Positions 63,903-64,000 of a DNA stretch of 64,000 bases are shown here, one piece after another. Below the pieces are notes generated by a model. The model was not told the origin of the DNA and did no database searches. It was given only the letters and a program-made list of their open reading frames with translations. The DNA is from Euleptes europaea (Eukaryota > Chordata > Lepidosauria > Squamata > Sphaerodactylidae), in contig NC_079324.1 of assembly GCF_029931775.1 (NCBI RefSeq), positions 63,991,268-64,055,267 of the forward strand. Reading direction: 5' to 3'. Made by a program: the position numbers and the translations under genes. Numbering within the stretch: position 1 is the stretch's first letter; the number at the start of each line of letters is the position of its first letter.

Positions 63903-64000
63903 ACAAGACTCCACTGCGGCGACTCCCCGGGACAGGGACAAAAAGCATGTTCCTGGGGGCACAAACGGGGAGCCAGCTGGACAGCCCAAAGATCCCAGGG

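Noticed and set aside
1-64000. CRISPR arrays, operons, phage or bacterial systems
   Set aside because: The DNA is vertebrate throughout. The repeats are dispersed SINE/LINE/MITE copies, not regularly spaced arrays.

Overview
The window is vertebrate nuclear DNA, almost certainly from a squamate reptile (lizard type; a gecko is possible but I cannot prove it). The evidence is the mix of repeats: many CR1 LINE 3' ends, at least three tRNA-derived SINE families, a BovB (RTE) LINE with an open reverse-transcriptase frame, a SINE with a BovB-like tail, hAT and other TIR-bearing MITEs, and a Tc1 transposon. The genes are intron-rich, with normal GT/AG splice sites and CpG-island promoters.

Three protein-coding genes can be read exon by exon. 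Their order matches the one I know from human 12q24.11. (1) GLTP, glycolipid transfer protein, is on the minus strand: five coding exons from 22059 down to 10257, encoding 210 aa with the complete ligand-binding residue set. (2) TCHP, trichoplein, is on the plus strand: an inferred non-coding first exon in a CpG island near 30.3-30.7 kb and twelve coding exons from 31362 to 38419, encoding 499 aa. (3) GIT2, an ArfGAP and PIX/paxillin scaffold, is on the minus strand. Its last eleven coding exons lie between 63616 and 42333 (485 residues), and the N-terminal ArfGAP and ankyrin part lies beyond the right edge. GLTP and TCHP are head-to-head about 8 kb apart. TCHP and GIT2 are tail-to-tail.

Further left, a GC-rich island at about 7.3-8.3 kb carries a consensus minus-strand splice donor. 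By synteny it may be the first, non-coding exon of TRPV4, the gene that lies downstream of GLTP in mammals. No TRPV4 coding exon was seen.

The rest is introns and intergenic DNA packed with repeats. The most unusual items are: a Tc1 copy with about 202-bp inverted repeats whose two interior gaps, judged against a remembered family sequence, carry telomere-type hexamers in opposite orientation; a BovB insertion next to a near-perfect 133-bp foldback, with three copies of the same 11-bp target; two hAT MITEs in opposite orientation with clean 8-bp target duplications, one about 270 bp upstream of the GLTP start codon; and a mosaic of local duplications in GLTP intron 1. The three named genes work in different pathways (glycosphingolipid transfer, centriole and keratin biology, focal adhesion and Arf signalling), so I see no joint system. 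I found no CRISPR array, operon or clearly new gene system.
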